DNA of 47,647 nucleotides, taken from positions 1 through 47,647 of the forward strand of contig CAAEIR010000260.1 in the NCBI GenBank assembly GCA_900756035.1. The letters run 5' to 3'. Below, in pieces: positions 7,016 to 15,936 of the stretch. Source of the DNA: an uncultured Anaerostipes sp. (GTDB lineage: Bacteria; Bacillota; Clostridia; Lachnospirales; Lachnospiraceae). The notes under the pieces are model-generated. The model had not been told where the DNA came from. It worked only from the letters and a program-made list of their open reading frames with translations, and ran no database searches. Positions within the stretch are counted from its first letter, which is position 1. Every line of letters starts with the position of its first letter. The translations under genes were made by a program, and so were the position numbers.

Positions 7016-7525
7016 ATGAGTTGGATATGTTTTCATATAGAAAATGAAAGATTATTAAAAGCTGCAGTTTCAGAAGAAATAAGAGTAGAGTGTGATAAAC
7101 TTTTCAGGCAAAGGGGATACGAAGAAAGAGGAAGATGGATACCGGAGAAAGAAGTAATTTTGTCTTATATTGTAGAAGGGGTATATTATGCTGCAGTCAG
7201 GACAACGGACCGATTTGGTAAAAGTTTTGTATACGCAGCAGTTTTGCCACTTTGCATCCAGAAAGGAATGTATTACAATCTGTTATGCAATGAGCAATAT
7301 GAAGGGGAACTACCGCAGGAATGTCAGTGCCCAATGGAAATTTTATTACTGCTAAGTTCTACGGATTCTGTTCTCGCTCAAAAATGGAGAAATAATTGTT
7401 GGAATTATCATAAGAAAGAACATTATCAGGAATATAAAACGAATGTAAGGAAACAATCATCAGGATATAGAAAAAAAGAAAATTATAAAAGGGATTTTAG
7501 GAGAAAGATAACAACGCAGTCATGA
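7016..7525 (+). CDS. Unknown cytosolic protein, 169 aa
   Basis: I take ATG 7016 as the start because GAAGAGGTG lies at the right distance; a GTG at 7007 overlaps that site. The protein begins MSWICFHIENERLLKAAVSE, has several Cys residues and a strongly basic Tyr/Lys-rich tail (residues 130-169) that may bind nucleic acid. No known domain is recognised. A terminator follows at 7588. Confidence 0.6.
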   Translation: MSWICFHIENERLLKAAVSEEIRVECDKLFRQRGYEERGRWIPEKEVILSYIVEGVYYAAVRTTDRFGKSFVYAAVLPLCIQKGMYYNLLCNEQYEGELPQECQCPMEILLLLSSTDSVLAQKWRNNCWNYHKKEHYQEYKTNVRKQSSGYRKKENYKRDFRRKITTQS

Positions 7526-7587
7526 TATAAAGCGGCAAATGTATAAGTACCTAATAGAAATAGAAGACTAACCAATTTATTAAAAAA

Positions 7588-7647
7588 GGGGTACACAGAG
7601 TCGGAGCAATGAGGAAATGCTCTCGAATTTCTGGTACTCCTTTTTTT
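7588..7647 (+). terminator. Long intrinsic terminator after the 7016 gene
   Basis: GGGGTAC near 7588-7594 pairs with GTACTCC near 7634-7640, with inner pairing GGAGCA/TGCTCT, and seven T residues follow. It closes the regulation block. Confidence 0.75.
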
Positions 7648-7741
7648 GTGTGTTACATTTTGAACTGGAAATGTAATTACCATAATTATACTATTTCATA
7701 GTTCAAAATTAGAGTTCACAAATACACTGGATTTTATATTT

Positions 7742-7750
7742 ATTAAATAG
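7742..7750 (+). repeat. Left target-site duplication of the IS256-family element
   Basis: ATTAAATAG at 7742-7750 is repeated exactly at 9259-9267 on the other side of the element. Nine bases is a normal duplication length for IS256-family insertion. Confidence 0.8.
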
Positions 7751-9258
7751 AGTGGGTGAAAAATTTTCTGTAATTTCAGATCTTCTATGATAATTGATAG
7801 GGCTTGGCGGCAGATTTTGCTGTCAAGCCCTTGGTTAATACATATCAAAAATAAGCTGGCATGTCAAGAGCACCCGGAAAAACCGGGTGTTTATTCACTC
7901 TTGATATTCCAGCATTTTTTGTTATTCCGGCATACGATCCGGATACATGATAGCAAGCTCGCCACGTACTTTTCCCCAATTTCGGATTGGCATAGTCCAT
8001 TTCTTGGCTATTTCAAAAGTTGCCAGATACAGAGCTTTCAATAATGCCTGTGAACTAGGAAATACGCTTCTCTGTCGATTCAAACGGCGATATGACGAAT
8101 TCAACGACTCTATTGCATTTGTTGTGTAAAAGGCGGTTCTAGTTTCTTTAGAAAACTTAAAAATCGGTGTTATTGCATCCCAGTTATCATACCAACGTTT
8201 CATGGCATTGGGGTATTGCCCCTCCCATTTTTGTTTTACGTTCTCCAACTGGGTATAGGCACTATTTTCATCAGCCGCTGTGTAGATGGTCTTCAAATCT
8301 TTGGCAAACGCCTTCATGTCTTTATTGGCAACGTATTTTAAAGTATTTCTTACCATGTGAACGATACATCTTTGTTGCTCTGTTGCTGGGAATGCTGCTG
8401 TGATGGCTTCTTTGATGCCTGTAAGACCATCTGAACATAAAATCAGAATATCCTTGACCCCACGATTTTTAAGGCTGTTTAAAACACTCAACCAATATTT
8501 ACTGCTTTCGTTTTCTCCAATAACAATTGTAAGAACTTCTTTTTTTCCATCTTCATTTATCCCAAGAACAACATATGCTGCTAACTTTTGAATAATCCCA
8601 TCGTCCCTGACAGAAAAATGCACCGCATCTATAAATACAATTGGATAAACGGAGGATAATGGTCTGTTTTGCCATTCCTCAATCTTGGGAAGCAGTTTAT
8701 CTGTTATGTCTGAAACCATTCCTTCGCTGACTTCGAATCCGTAGATATCCTCTATGATTTCTGATATTTGACGAGTAGTCATTCCTTTTGCGTACATGGA
8801 GATAATTTTGTCATCAATCGCTGAAATGTCCTTTTTTCTTTTAGGTACAACCTGTGGTTCAAAGGAACTCTGCCTATCTTGAGGTACATCAACGGTAAAC
8901 TCCCCGTATTTACTACGAACACCTTTTGATTTTGTACCATTGCGGTAATTAGGCTCACTGGAGCGTCCGTATTTGTCATATCCAAGATGATCATCCATCT
9001 CTGCTTCCAGCATTTCCTGGATTGTGCCTGAAAGCAAGTCTTTAAGTGCATCCTGGATATCATCAGCAGTTTCAATGTCGTACTCTTGGAGCAGACCCTG
9101 AATAATATTTCTTTTTCCTTCTGTCATTGGTTTTGGTTTGTAGATTTCTTTTTTTCTGTTTGCCATAATTTAAGGCCTCCTATGATATAAAATTTTACCA
9201 TAGAAGACCTTACTTCACATCTTCATTTTAGAATTTACAGAGAAAATTTCATAGTCTC
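7751..9258 (-). mobile_element. Complete IS256-family insertion sequence, about 1508 bp
   Basis: The element carries one transposase gene on the minus strand and is bounded by a 9-bp duplication. Its ends are imperfect inverted repeats: the left reads AGTGGGTGAAAAATTTTCTG and the right, read inward, GAGACTATGAAATTTTCTCT. Inside the left end is a hairpin GGGCTTG...CAAGCCC (about 7800-7829). Intact transposase plus intact duplication indicate a recent insertion. It landed between the terminator at 7647 and a reverse-strand gene, so it appears to disrupt no gene. Confidence 0.88.
7922..9166 (-). CDS. IS256-family transposase (Mutator type, DDE)
   Basis: This 414-residue transposase has the expected catalytic triad: D180 in VFIDAVHFSVRDDG, D246 in LCSDGLTGIKEA and E353 in TTNAIESLNSSYRRL. 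The C-x2-H signature CIVHMVRN (267-274) lies between the second D and the E, as in the family. The N-terminal zinc-less DNA-binding part (residues 30-110) is intact. The length is normal and there is no frameshift. GGAGGCC sits upstream of its start on the minus strand. Confidence 0.97.
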   Translation of the reverse strand: MANRKKEIYKPKPMTEGKRNIIQGLLQEYDIETADDIQDALKDLLSGTIQEMLEAEMDDHLGYDKYGRSSEPNYRNGTKSKGVRSKYGEFTVDVPQDRQSSFEPQVVPKRKKDISAIDDKIISMYAKGMTTRQISEIIEDIYGFEVSEGMVSDITDKLLPKIEEWQNRPLSSVYPIVFIDAVHFSVRDDGIIQKLAAYVVLGINEDGKKEVLTIVIGENESSKYWLSVLNSLKNRGVKDILILCSDGLTGIKEAITAAFPATEQQRCIVHMVRNTLKYVANKDMKAFAKDLKTIYTAADENSAYTQLENVKQKWEGQYPNAMKRWYDNWDAITPIFKFSKETRTAFYTTNAIESLNSSYRRLNRQRSVFPSSQALLKALYLATFEIAKKWTMPIRNWGKVRGELAIMYPDRMPE

Positions 9259-9267
9259 ATTAAATAG
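9259..9267 (+). repeat. Right target-site duplication of the IS256-family element
   Basis: ATTAAATAG identical to 7742-7750. Confidence 0.8.
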
Positions 9268-9331
9268 TTGATACAATCTAAATGAACCACTCTTTTTCTA
9301 TGTAAAATTATTGAGATCCTATAAAATTTGT

Positions 9332-9778
9332 TTATTGTAAGCCAGGTTCATTGCCAGGTTCATCACCACTTATATCTGCACTTGGACACCAGACAAGTGT
9401 ATATTTATCATCATGACCGGTTGTGTTGCAATTTGTGCATCTCCAATAGGTTGTTGTTTTTACTTGGCAATATCCAGGGTGTGTTTTTCCGTGGATGCGT
9501 GTAGTGTCTGGTGTTCCATTGTTGACGATATTGGTGTGATGGCCAGATGAACATCCTCCTGCTTTTAAGTCAGATGAGCTTGGCTGATATTCAAATGTTA
9601 CTAATCCAGCCTGTGTAATTGTGCCGTCTGGATTTTTCTCATTAATAATTTTTTGATTTGTAATCACTTCGTTGCATTCATTCTCTTTGGCAGTGTCGGT
9701 GTCACTAGCATAAACTGAAAAAGGAATTACACCTAAAGCTGTGACTGTTAATAATAATGTGAGTATTTTTTTCTTCAT
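9332..9778 (-). CDS. Secreted Cys/His-rich protein, unknown function
   Basis: The 148-residue product has a clear Sec signal peptide (MKKKILTLLLTVTALGVIPF, cleavage near VYA-SD). The mature part has a His-rich stretch (SSGHHTNIVNN), a CTNC pair in WRCTNCNTTGHDD, and other single Cys residues, suggesting a metal-bound or disulfide-bonded small domain. It ends in an acidic Gly/Pro tail. AGGAGGTATCATA precedes its ATG on the minus strand. It is the only native gene on this strand, set between the IS and the T4SS operon, so it may be cargo. Confidence 0.7.
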   Translation of the reverse strand: MKKKILTLLLTVTALGVIPFSVYASDTDTAKENECNEVITNQKIINEKNPDGTITQAGLVTFEYQPSSSDLKAGGCSSGHHTNIVNNGTPDTTRIHGKTHPGYCQVKTTTYWRCTNCNTTGHDDKYTLVWCPSADISGDEPGNEPGLQ

Positions 9779-9990
9779 TATGATACCTCCTAAATAGTTT
9801 ATTTTAGATTTCAGTATTAAAATATCATAGGTTTGTAAAAACTAGATTCTTTATTCTATTAAAATATTGTTAAATGGATTTTTTGGAATAGATTTTTCAA
9901 AAATGTCATTACGATACTTACTGTGTATATGTTTTTATAAGTGATACAAAAATAAGACTGGTTTCCTATAACATTGCGACCTCTCTGAAA

Positions 9991-10019
9991 TTGACATCGG
10001 ATTCTTAAAGTTTTACAAT
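9991..10019 (+). promoter_or_regulatory. Promoter TTGACA-17-TACAAT of the T4SS operon
   Basis: The -35 TTGACA (9991-9996) and -10 TACAAT (10014-10019) are separated by 17 bp. It is followed by GATAACGTAA, like the other element promoters. Transcription would start near 10027, giving a leader of about 120 nt. Confidence 0.8.
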
Positions 10020-10083
10020 GATAACGTAAAGTTTTGTGCATGTGAGTATCTACATGGAGGGCCGCAAAACTGAATAATCAGGG

Positions 10084-10113
10084 AAAAAGCAATCAGAAAT
10101 GGTTGCTTTTTTT
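10084..10113 (+). terminator. Leader terminator or attenuator of the T4SS operon
   Basis: AAAAAGCAATCA pairs with TGGTTGCTTTTTTT around a GAAA tetraloop (10084-10113). It lies after the promoter at 9991 and 35 nt before the first T4SS start codon, so the operon must be read through it. Confidence 0.8.
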
Positions 10114-10148
10114 GTTGCCCTGAAATAAAGAGGAAGGGAGGATGATGT

Positions 10149-10550
10149 TTGTTTCATAAAAAATTACAAGTGCATATCGTAGAGAAATTGAGGAAACCAC
10201 AGTTTAAAATGAAGACTGCCTGGATTCCTCAATTTATGTTTATGGGATTTTTCATGATTACCATGCTGGCGTGGTTTACACAGCCAGTATATGCTGCGGA
10301 CATCTTTTCTATGGCAAAAGACGCTATGCAGAAAGTGTATAACGATGTAGTAGGAATTGCTACTGTTGCAGCAGTTGTGTGTTCAGCAGTGTGTTTGTTT
10401 TTGATGAATTTTTCAAAAAGCGGAAAAACAGTGGATGAGTCAAGAACGTGGCTGAAACGCATTGTCATTTGTTGGGCAGTGTTAATGGTACTTGGAGCGA
10501 TTGTAAACTACATGGAAGTTCTCGTTCCACAGCAGAACTTTACTGGTTAA
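10149..10550 (+). CDS. VirB2/TrbC-like T4SS membrane subunit
   Basis: The 133-residue protein starts at TTG 10149, seven bases after GGGAGG. A long signal-like segment ends at QPVYAADIF, and the mature part has two transmembrane helices (IATVAAVVCSAVCLFLMNF and IVICWAVLMVLGAIVNYM) joined by a short basic loop. This is the topology of VirB2/TrbC conjugative pilins. Being first in the operon and just before the VirB6-like gene supports the role. The specific subfamily is not certain. Confidence 0.65.
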   Translation: MFHKKLQVHIVEKLRKPQFKMKTAWIPQFMFMGFFMITMLAWFTQPVYAADIFSMAKDAMQKVYNDVVGIATVAAVVCSAVCLFLMNFSKSGKTVDESRTWLKRIVICWAVLMVLGAIVNYMEVLVPQQNFTG

Positions 10551-10601
10551 AAAACACAATATACCGGAGCCCTCCCGGGAAAAGGAGGTTGATGAAGTTA
10601 G

Positions 10602-12539
10602 TTGGGCTGGTTATTAGAATTATTGATTGAAGGAATCCGGGAAATTTGTTCACAGTTTTTAGTAGACATGATGGACCTCATTACCGGAATGTTCACAGAT
10701 TTACTATCCTGCAATTTGAGTTTATTTGAAGACTTATTTACAGTAGTAAAAGATTTGTATAAAAATGCTATTCTTCCTATGGGGATTGCAATCCTATTGC
10801 TGATTTTAATCTGGCAGTTATTCAAAACCATGTTTGGAAGAGGCGGTGTTGCAGCGGAAGATCCGGTGGAGTTGGTCTGCAGGAGCTTTTTATGTTTATT
10901 TATGTTGCTCTTTGCCAGACCAGTAGCAAATTATATTTTGGAAGTGGCTGGTACTCCTTATCAGTGGGTAGCAGGAACAGAAATTGAAGTAAAAAGTTTT
11001 TCTGATTTTGTATCTTCTCTGGATCAGGCATCGGCAAGTCTTGGAATTGATGGATTGAGCATTTCCATACTATTACTGATTATGCAGTTTGTCGTTGCAT
11101 GGAATTACTTTAAAATGCTGTTTATCATTGCAGAACGGTATGTTCTGTTGGGCGTTTTTTCCTATACTGCACCTTTGGCATTTTCGACAGGTGGCTCTAA
11201 GGCAACGAATAATGTATTAGCATCCTGGAGCAAGATGTTTGGTGGACAAGTTGTTTTAATCATTATGAATGCGTGGTGTATGAAAATGTTTTTAAGCGGG
11301 TATGGAAATTTGACCGCAAGCCACTATGGTTTTACAAAGTTTTTTATTGCAACCTTATGTTTGATTGGATTTTCAAAAGTGTGCTTTAAAATGGATTCTT
11401 ATATGGCTTCACTTGGAATTAATCTTGGAAGAATGTCGAATGGAATGGGCGCTTTTGGGTTAATGATGGCAGCCAGCAGATTATTCTCATTCGGACATAG
11501 CAGTCATAGTACAACTGAGAGTATGGAAAATGGAGAACATACAGGAAATAGTGAAGCAATGGGAACTTCTTCCGGAATGGGAGATGGTGCAGGGCCAATA
11601 CCAATGAGTACTGGAAATCCTATGGATATGGAAGAAATGGGAGAAGATTACGTATCAGGAAATCCGTTGGAAGAGGGGTATGCGGACAATGCAGATGATG
11701 GTAAAACAGCAGACACAGTTTCAGATCAGGAAAATATTCTGGACGAAATGGGAATTACTTCACAGCAAGAAGATATGAAAAATCCAGAAGCTAGTACAGA
11801 AAATTATGGACTTGGAGAAGGCGGTGAATTGGTAAAAGGAGAAGAAATTGAACCTACACAGGAACAAGGAAATCTTTCTGACCTGAAGGAAAATTCGGTA
11901 TCAGAAGTTCCTGCTATGGAAGCAGAAAATACTGGAAGCAGTTATGCAGAAGGTATGTTGGATACAGATAGTATTCCAGTAGAATCTGAAAATGGACAAG
12001 AGGTACTGACAGAAGCAGATGGAGCTTTAGATTATCCAAGGGAAGAGGAAACAGCTACATCCGTTGGTATGGATCTGGATGGTGGAACCATTGGTGAAAG
12101 TGAAATGGATTTGGAAGGGGTCACAAGCGGCAGTGCTGGAAGGGAATATTCTGCACAGGAAGTTTCAGGCGGAATGGAGACTTCTGGATCTGGCATTTTA
12201 AACGAAATTGGAGAAAGTGGTGTTTCGACTTCTAAAGGAGAGTCCGTAATTCCAAAGTTTTCAGAGGAAACAAGGGAACATCCAACAGGTGATTATCTCT
12301 CCAGTCAAAATGAGTTTGGACAAGGGGCAGAAAGAAGAATTTCAGATGTTCCGACAACAGGGGAAATGGAAACTAGCGATGTTTTAGGACGAGAGATGCT
12401 GATACAAGGACAGAATTTAAGAGAAAGTGTTCTCCCAAACGAGGCAGAAAGAAGTTTGAAACTAGAAGATGGGATTCCAGAAATTCCAAAATCCAGACGT
12501 GAATTGCGACAGGGATATGATGAGCGTAAAGACTGGTAG
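10602..12539 (+). CDS. VirB6/TrbL-like T4SS channel protein with a long acidic tail
   Basis: This 645-residue protein forms part of the inner-membrane channel. Residues 1-300 contain about six to seven transmembrane helices, including ILPMGIAILLLILIWQLF, as in TrbL/VirB6. Residues 300-645 are hydrophilic, acidic and low-complexity (Glu/Gly/Ser/Met-rich), with no helix pattern. The only possible start in this frame is TTG 10602, because stop codons lie just upstream. AGGAGG is 13 nt before it, which is long. It is followed by the wall hydrolase 11 bp later. Confidence 0.8.
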   Translation: MGWLLELLIEGIREICSQFLVDMMDLITGMFTDLLSCNLSLFEDLFTVVKDLYKNAILPMGIAILLLILIWQLFKTMFGRGGVAAEDPVELVCRSFLCLFMLLFARPVANYILEVAGTPYQWVAGTEIEVKSFSDFVSSLDQASASLGIDGLSISILLLIMQFVVAWNYFKMLFIIAERYVLLGVFSYTAPLAFSTGGSKATNNVLASWSKMFGGQVVLIIMNAWCMKMFLSGYGNLTASHYGFTKFFIATLCLIGFSKVCFKMDSYMASLGINLGRMSNGMGAFGLMMAASRLFSFGHSSHSTTESMENGEHTGNSEAMGTSSGMGDGAGPIPMSTGNPMDMEEMGEDYVSGNPLEEGYADNADDGKTADTVSDQENILDEMGITSQQEDMKNPEASTENYGLGEGGELVKGEEIEPTQEQGNLSDLKENSVSEVPAMEAENTGSSYAEGMLDTDSIPVESENGQEVLTEADGALDYPREEETATSVGMDLDGGTIGESEMDLEGVTSGSAGREYSAQEVSGGMETSGSGILNEIGESGVSTSKGESVIPKFSEETREHPTGDYLSSQNEFGQGAERRISDVPTTGEMETSDVLGREMLIQGQNLRESVLPNEAERSLKLEDGIPEIPKSRRELRQGYDERKDW

Positions 12540-12550
12540 GGAGGTGTAAA

Positions 12551-14683
12551 ATGGCAGAAGAAAGGCATGATACATCACCTCTTGACAATACAGCCAATGC
12601 TGCTATCCAGACAGCAAAAACAGCAAAGCAGGCAAAACAGGTTGCAGATGGCATAAAAAATGCAAAAAATGCAGCAAAAGGTGCTCAGGCAGCTTACTCT
12701 ACGGCAACAGCGGCAGGAGGCAGTGTGGCTGGAAGTACCATTGGAACAGCAATTGCAGGACCTCTTGGAACGGTTGTTGGATTTTTAGTGACAAATAAGA
12801 CGTTCCAAAAAGTAGTTGCAGCAATTATGGCGGCAATTTTACTGTTCCTATTCATCATTGTGAATTTCATTGGTATTCTGTTTTCCTATCTTGGATTTAT
12901 GGATGCTAATTCTTTTGCAAATGAAGCGCAGTCAAAAGAACTTGCAGCAATAAGAAGCAGGATTGAACAGGTGCTGGAAGTAGAAGCATACCAAACAGAG
13001 CTGCTATCTATTATTTCTCAGGAACATGATATGAAGCTGCAGGAAATACAGGCAGATTATCAGGCAAATTATAGAGAACATAAATTGACAATCGTAGATG
13101 AATATGAGACAAGATTAAAAGATAACCTATCTTATTATGTGGGGATTTTACTGATGCAAAAGTGGGACAGCACCACGCGAAAATCTTTTCTCGGATATTC
13201 TGGTGGTCTGGACATGAACTTGGATACAGATTTGAGCAGTCCATATGATGCCTTTTTTGAGGAAGCGGCAAATACCTATAATGTACCGGTAGCACTTTTG
13301 ATTGCAATGGGGAAAGTAGAGTCAAACTTTGATCCTAATGTAGTATCTGGTGCAGGTGCAATTGGCATTATGCAGTTAATGCCTGGAACTGCTGCTTCAC
13401 TGGGAGTAACAGATCCGTATGATCCTAGACAGAATATCATGGGGGGAGCCAAATACGTTGCAGAGCTTATGGAAATGTTTCAGGGATATGAAAATGCTTT
13501 GGAATTGGTTATTGCTGGATATAATGCAGGTCCGCAGGCAGTCATCAATGCCGGATATCAGATTCCACCGTATACAGAAACCCAGAACCATGTAAAAAAG
13601 GTAATGGGATATATTCAAATACTGGAACAGCCCAGTGGAACGGGAAGTTCCTCTGATACCGAAGGGAGTCCAGAGGAATTGGAAAAGTCATACCAACTGT
13701 TAAAAAATGCGGTGACAGAATATGTGCCGCAATTCTTTTCATGGTCTGTAAGCAATACGGGAGAGCAGTCATCTGTAAAAACAGTCTATTATGTGATAAC
13801 AGAAGCTGGAAAGACAGAGATTACAAAAGAAACTTATCTGACTTTAAAGGAAAGTGGACAGAATGTGCAGATGGAAGAGCAAGAAGTAGGTGAAAAAACG
13901 GTGGAATATACATTGGCTTTACTATTGAGTTCACAGTTATCTCAAAACGGAAACAAGTATGAGTATAAGTATGTACTGGATCAGGGGACATTTGAGTTGG
14001 TTTTACGGGTTCTTCAGATTATGCAGGATGGAGTTGATGCGCTAAAGGAAGCAATATTTTCCCTATTTTCATGGACGGATTTTGTGACAGGAGGTGGGGT
14101 TGATGATTCATTGATTGGAAATATTGATGTTACCGGAGATAAAATCCGATATGATACGGTTGAAAACTGTGTGAAAGAAGTCACTTATTTTAATCAGACA
14201 GAAGAACCGTGGGCAAGCCTTCCTTATGGAACAAGCAATGTTGGTGCTGCCGGGTGCGGACCAACTTCTCTGGCGATTGTAATTTCCACTTTTACTGGCC
14301 AGAATGTAACACCGGAAATCACGAAAACTTTTGCAGAGCAAAATGGAGAATATGTACCCAATGTAGGCACCAGTCATTCTTTTGTGAAAAATGCGGCAAC
14401 TCACTGGGGATTGACTTGTGAACGGGTAGGAAAAGACCGTATGGATTATGTGGTGGAATCCTTAAAAGAAGGAAAACTGGTTGTTGAAATCTGTGAAGCT
14501 TATACGATTACCGGAGGAAGTAGTGGACACTTTATTGTACTTACCGGAGTGACCACAGATGGACATATCACGATTGCTGATTGTGCAAGCAGAGAAAGAA
14601 CTGGAAAACTTTATAGCGTAGAAACCATAAAAAGTTATGGAAGGGATTTGTCGGAAGGAGCTTTTTGGATTATTGGAAAGTAG
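12551..14683 (+). CDS. Bifunctional cell-wall hydrolase of the T4SS: lytic transglycosylase plus C39-like peptidase
   Basis: The protein (710 aa) opens a path for the conjugation channel through peptidoglycan, like VirB1. A hydrophobic glycine-rich segment and a transmembrane helix (about residues 96-120) anchor it. An SLT transglycosylase domain follows (about 230-360), with catalytic E257 in GKVESNFDP and the GAIGIMQLMPGTA motif. The C-terminal part (540-710) is a papain-like C39-type domain with C569 in GCGPTSLAIV and H660 in SGHFIVLTGV. It starts at ATG 12551 after GGGAGGTG. Similar two-domain enzymes occur in Firmicutes conjugative elements. Confidence 0.9.
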   Translation: MAEERHDTSPLDNTANAAIQTAKTAKQAKQVADGIKNAKNAAKGAQAAYSTATAAGGSVAGSTIGTAIAGPLGTVVGFLVTNKTFQKVVAAIMAAILLFLFIIVNFIGILFSYLGFMDANSFANEAQSKELAAIRSRIEQVLEVEAYQTELLSIISQEHDMKLQEIQADYQANYREHKLTIVDEYETRLKDNLSYYVGILLMQKWDSTTRKSFLGYSGGLDMNLDTDLSSPYDAFFEEAANTYNVPVALLIAMGKVESNFDPNVVSGAGAIGIMQLMPGTAASLGVTDPYDPRQNIMGGAKYVAELMEMFQGYENALELVIAGYNAGPQAVINAGYQIPPYTETQNHVKKVMGYIQILEQPSGTGSSSDTEGSPEELEKSYQLLKNAVTEYVPQFFSWSVSNTGEQSSVKTVYYVITEAGKTEITKETYLTLKESGQNVQMEEQEVGEKTVEYTLALLLSSQLSQNGNKYEYKYVLDQGTFELVLRVLQIMQDGVDALKEAIFSLFSWTDFVTGGGVDDSLIGNIDVTGDKIRYDTVENCVKEVTYFNQTEEPWASLPYGTSNVGAAGCGPTSLAIVISTFTGQNVTPEITKTFAEQNGEYVPNVGTSHSFVKNAATHWGLTCERVGKDRMDYVVESLKEGKLVVEICEAYTITGGSSGHFIVLTGVTTDGHITIADCASRERTGKLYSVETIKSYGRDLSEGAFWIIGK

Positions 14684-14690
14684 GAACAAA

Positions 14691-15437
14691 ATGAGTAAAA
14701 GAATTGTTTTTGTGCTTATATGTACAATTTTTTGGATGATGTTTTCTGTTCCGGTCATGGCGGTATCTATAGTGGAACTTCCCGTTATCACCAAATGGGA
14801 AAATGGAAACGGTTATGATGAAAAAGGAAATCGTCTGGAAGATACATGGGCGTATGATTCTGTCCATGAAGCAGGAAGATATGTCCTGTTTGGGAAGAAT
14901 GGAGAAGTGTTAAAAAAATCAGAGGATTGGAAAAAGAAAGAGCAAATAAGTGAAAACTTTACAGTGACAAACCAAAATACGGGAATCTTGGCAATACGTG
15001 CGGAAGTATATGAGGAATTTTCAGGAACCGTGAAGGGGAGTGTAAAGGAGAAAAGCGGAATAGAATATTTGTTTGAACTGTGTGAAGCCAATCAGTATAG
15101 TACAAACTTAGAACTGGCACCTGGAGATTATCACTTATCTGTAGATGCAGTGGAGAAGGAGCGTCTGTATAGAGTACTATATGACGAAGCGAAATTTAGT
15201 ATGCAAGAAGCAGAAGTAAAAATTGAAAACCTTCAGGTAACAGGGGAATGTATTGGAATGGCAACAGACACAGAAGATATGCGATCATCTGCAAATGCGC
15301 CACAGACAGAAAAAATGGAAACCGATGGAGTTTCAGAAGAGCTGTTAAAGACTATAGGAAAACTTATTATTCCTGTAGTGATTATTTCCCTTGGGGGATA
15401 TCTGTTTGTGCGGAAGAAAAAGCAACCATATACATAG
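14691..15437 (+). CDS. Secreted, membrane-anchored surface protein of the T4SS operon, unknown function
   Basis: I place the start at ATG 14691, since it opens a proper signal peptide (KRIVFVLICTIFWMMFSVPV). The extracellular part is beta-rich, with motifs such as WAYDSVHEAGRYVLFG and a prealbumin-like KVKIENLQVTG region. A C-terminal transmembrane helix with a basic tail (VVIISLGGYLFVRKKKQPYT) anchors it. The gene begins seven bases after the hydrolase stop with only AGGA upstream. It is probably a structural or adhesion component on the outer face. Confidence 0.6.
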   Translation: MSKRIVFVLICTIFWMMFSVPVMAVSIVELPVITKWENGNGYDEKGNRLEDTWAYDSVHEAGRYVLFGKNGEVLKKSEDWKKKEQISENFTVTNQNTGILAIRAEVYEEFSGTVKGSVKEKSGIEYLFELCEANQYSTNLELAPGDYHLSVDAVEKERLYRVLYDEAKFSMQEAEVKIENLQVTGECIGMATDTEDMRSSANAPQTEKMETDGVSEELLKTIGKLIIPVVIISLGGYLFVRKKKQPYT

Positions 15438-15447
15438 GAGGCAGAAA

Positions 15448-15936
15448 ATGTCAGAACGAGAAAAAGTAGATACATATACCATACCGCCTAATTTTGCGGA
15501 ATCAGGAAAATGGTTTTCCGGAAGAGTAAGTGCGGGGAATGTAGTTGAAGCGGCAGTGATGTCGCTTATTTTATTAAAAATTTTGCTGCAAGTACCGGTG
15601 GATGGCAGAACCAAAATTTATCTGGGAATTATATTTATTCTTCCAGTTGTCATTTTTGCTGTGATAGGTGTGCAGGGAGAACGATTGACAGCCTATTTGT
15701 TTCATATTTTATGTTTTTTAAAAAATAGAAGAGTTCTTACAACACCAAGCGGGAGGTATCAGTTGGAGAGAAAACGGCGGATAGAAAGAAGAGAGCATAA
15801 ACGCCGTAAGAAAGGAGGAGATAATCATCAGTCAGGAAATAAAGGAACTGGAAGAACGGTTAAAAGAGGCAAAAAAGGAAGAAAAACGTCAGCAAAAAGA
15901 AAAGAAAATTTTGGAGTCGGAACAAAAGAAAGCTGA
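15448..15936 (+). CDS. PrgI/VirB3-like T4SS membrane protein with an unusual basic tail
   Basis: ATG 15448 follows TAGGAGGCAG. Residues 1-100 match PrgI-type conjugation proteins: YTIPPNFAESGKWFSGRVSA then two transmembrane helices (about residues 31-48 and 52-72). The family is usually about 110-130 residues, while here the frame continues to 162 residues as a Lys/Arg-rich tail. That tail is read from DNA that also encodes the VirB4 N-terminus in another phase, so it may be a by-product of the overlap. The role is assembly of the VirB4-associated inner-membrane complex. Confidence 0.7.
   Translation: MSEREKVDTYTIPPNFAESGKWFSGRVSAGNVVEAAVMSLILLKILLQVPVDGRTKIYLGIIFILPVVIFAVIGVQGERLTAYLFHILCFLKNRRVLTTPSGRYQLERKRRIERREHKRRKKGGDNHQSGNKGTGRTVKRGKKGRKTSAKRKENFGVGTKES
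15813..15829 (+). promoter_or_regulatory. Consensus ribosome binding site with no canonical start codon (VirB4)
   Basis: AGGAGG at 15813-15818 is followed in the VirB4 frame by ATA 15821, ATC 15824 and ATC 15827. No ATG, GTG or TTG exists in that frame until TTG 15911, which has no ribosome binding site. The heptad-like charged helix runs unbroken from about 15827, so translation likely starts here with a near-cognate codon. Confidence 0.5.

Larger units (their letters stand above)
9779..10148. other. 370-bp divergent control region
   Basis: The left part should hold the promoter for the minus-strand secreted gene, but no strong -35/-10 pair was found there. The right part holds the T4SS promoter at 9991, a leader hairpin (AGTTTTG 10030-10036 with CAAAACT 10065-10071) and the terminator at 10084. 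No other gene is seen. Confidence 0.5.

Noticed and set aside
8779..9075. Out-of-frame minus-strand ORF within the IS256-family transposase
   Set aside because: It overlaps the transposase in another phase. The main frame is intact with all catalytic residues, so no programmed frameshift is needed.
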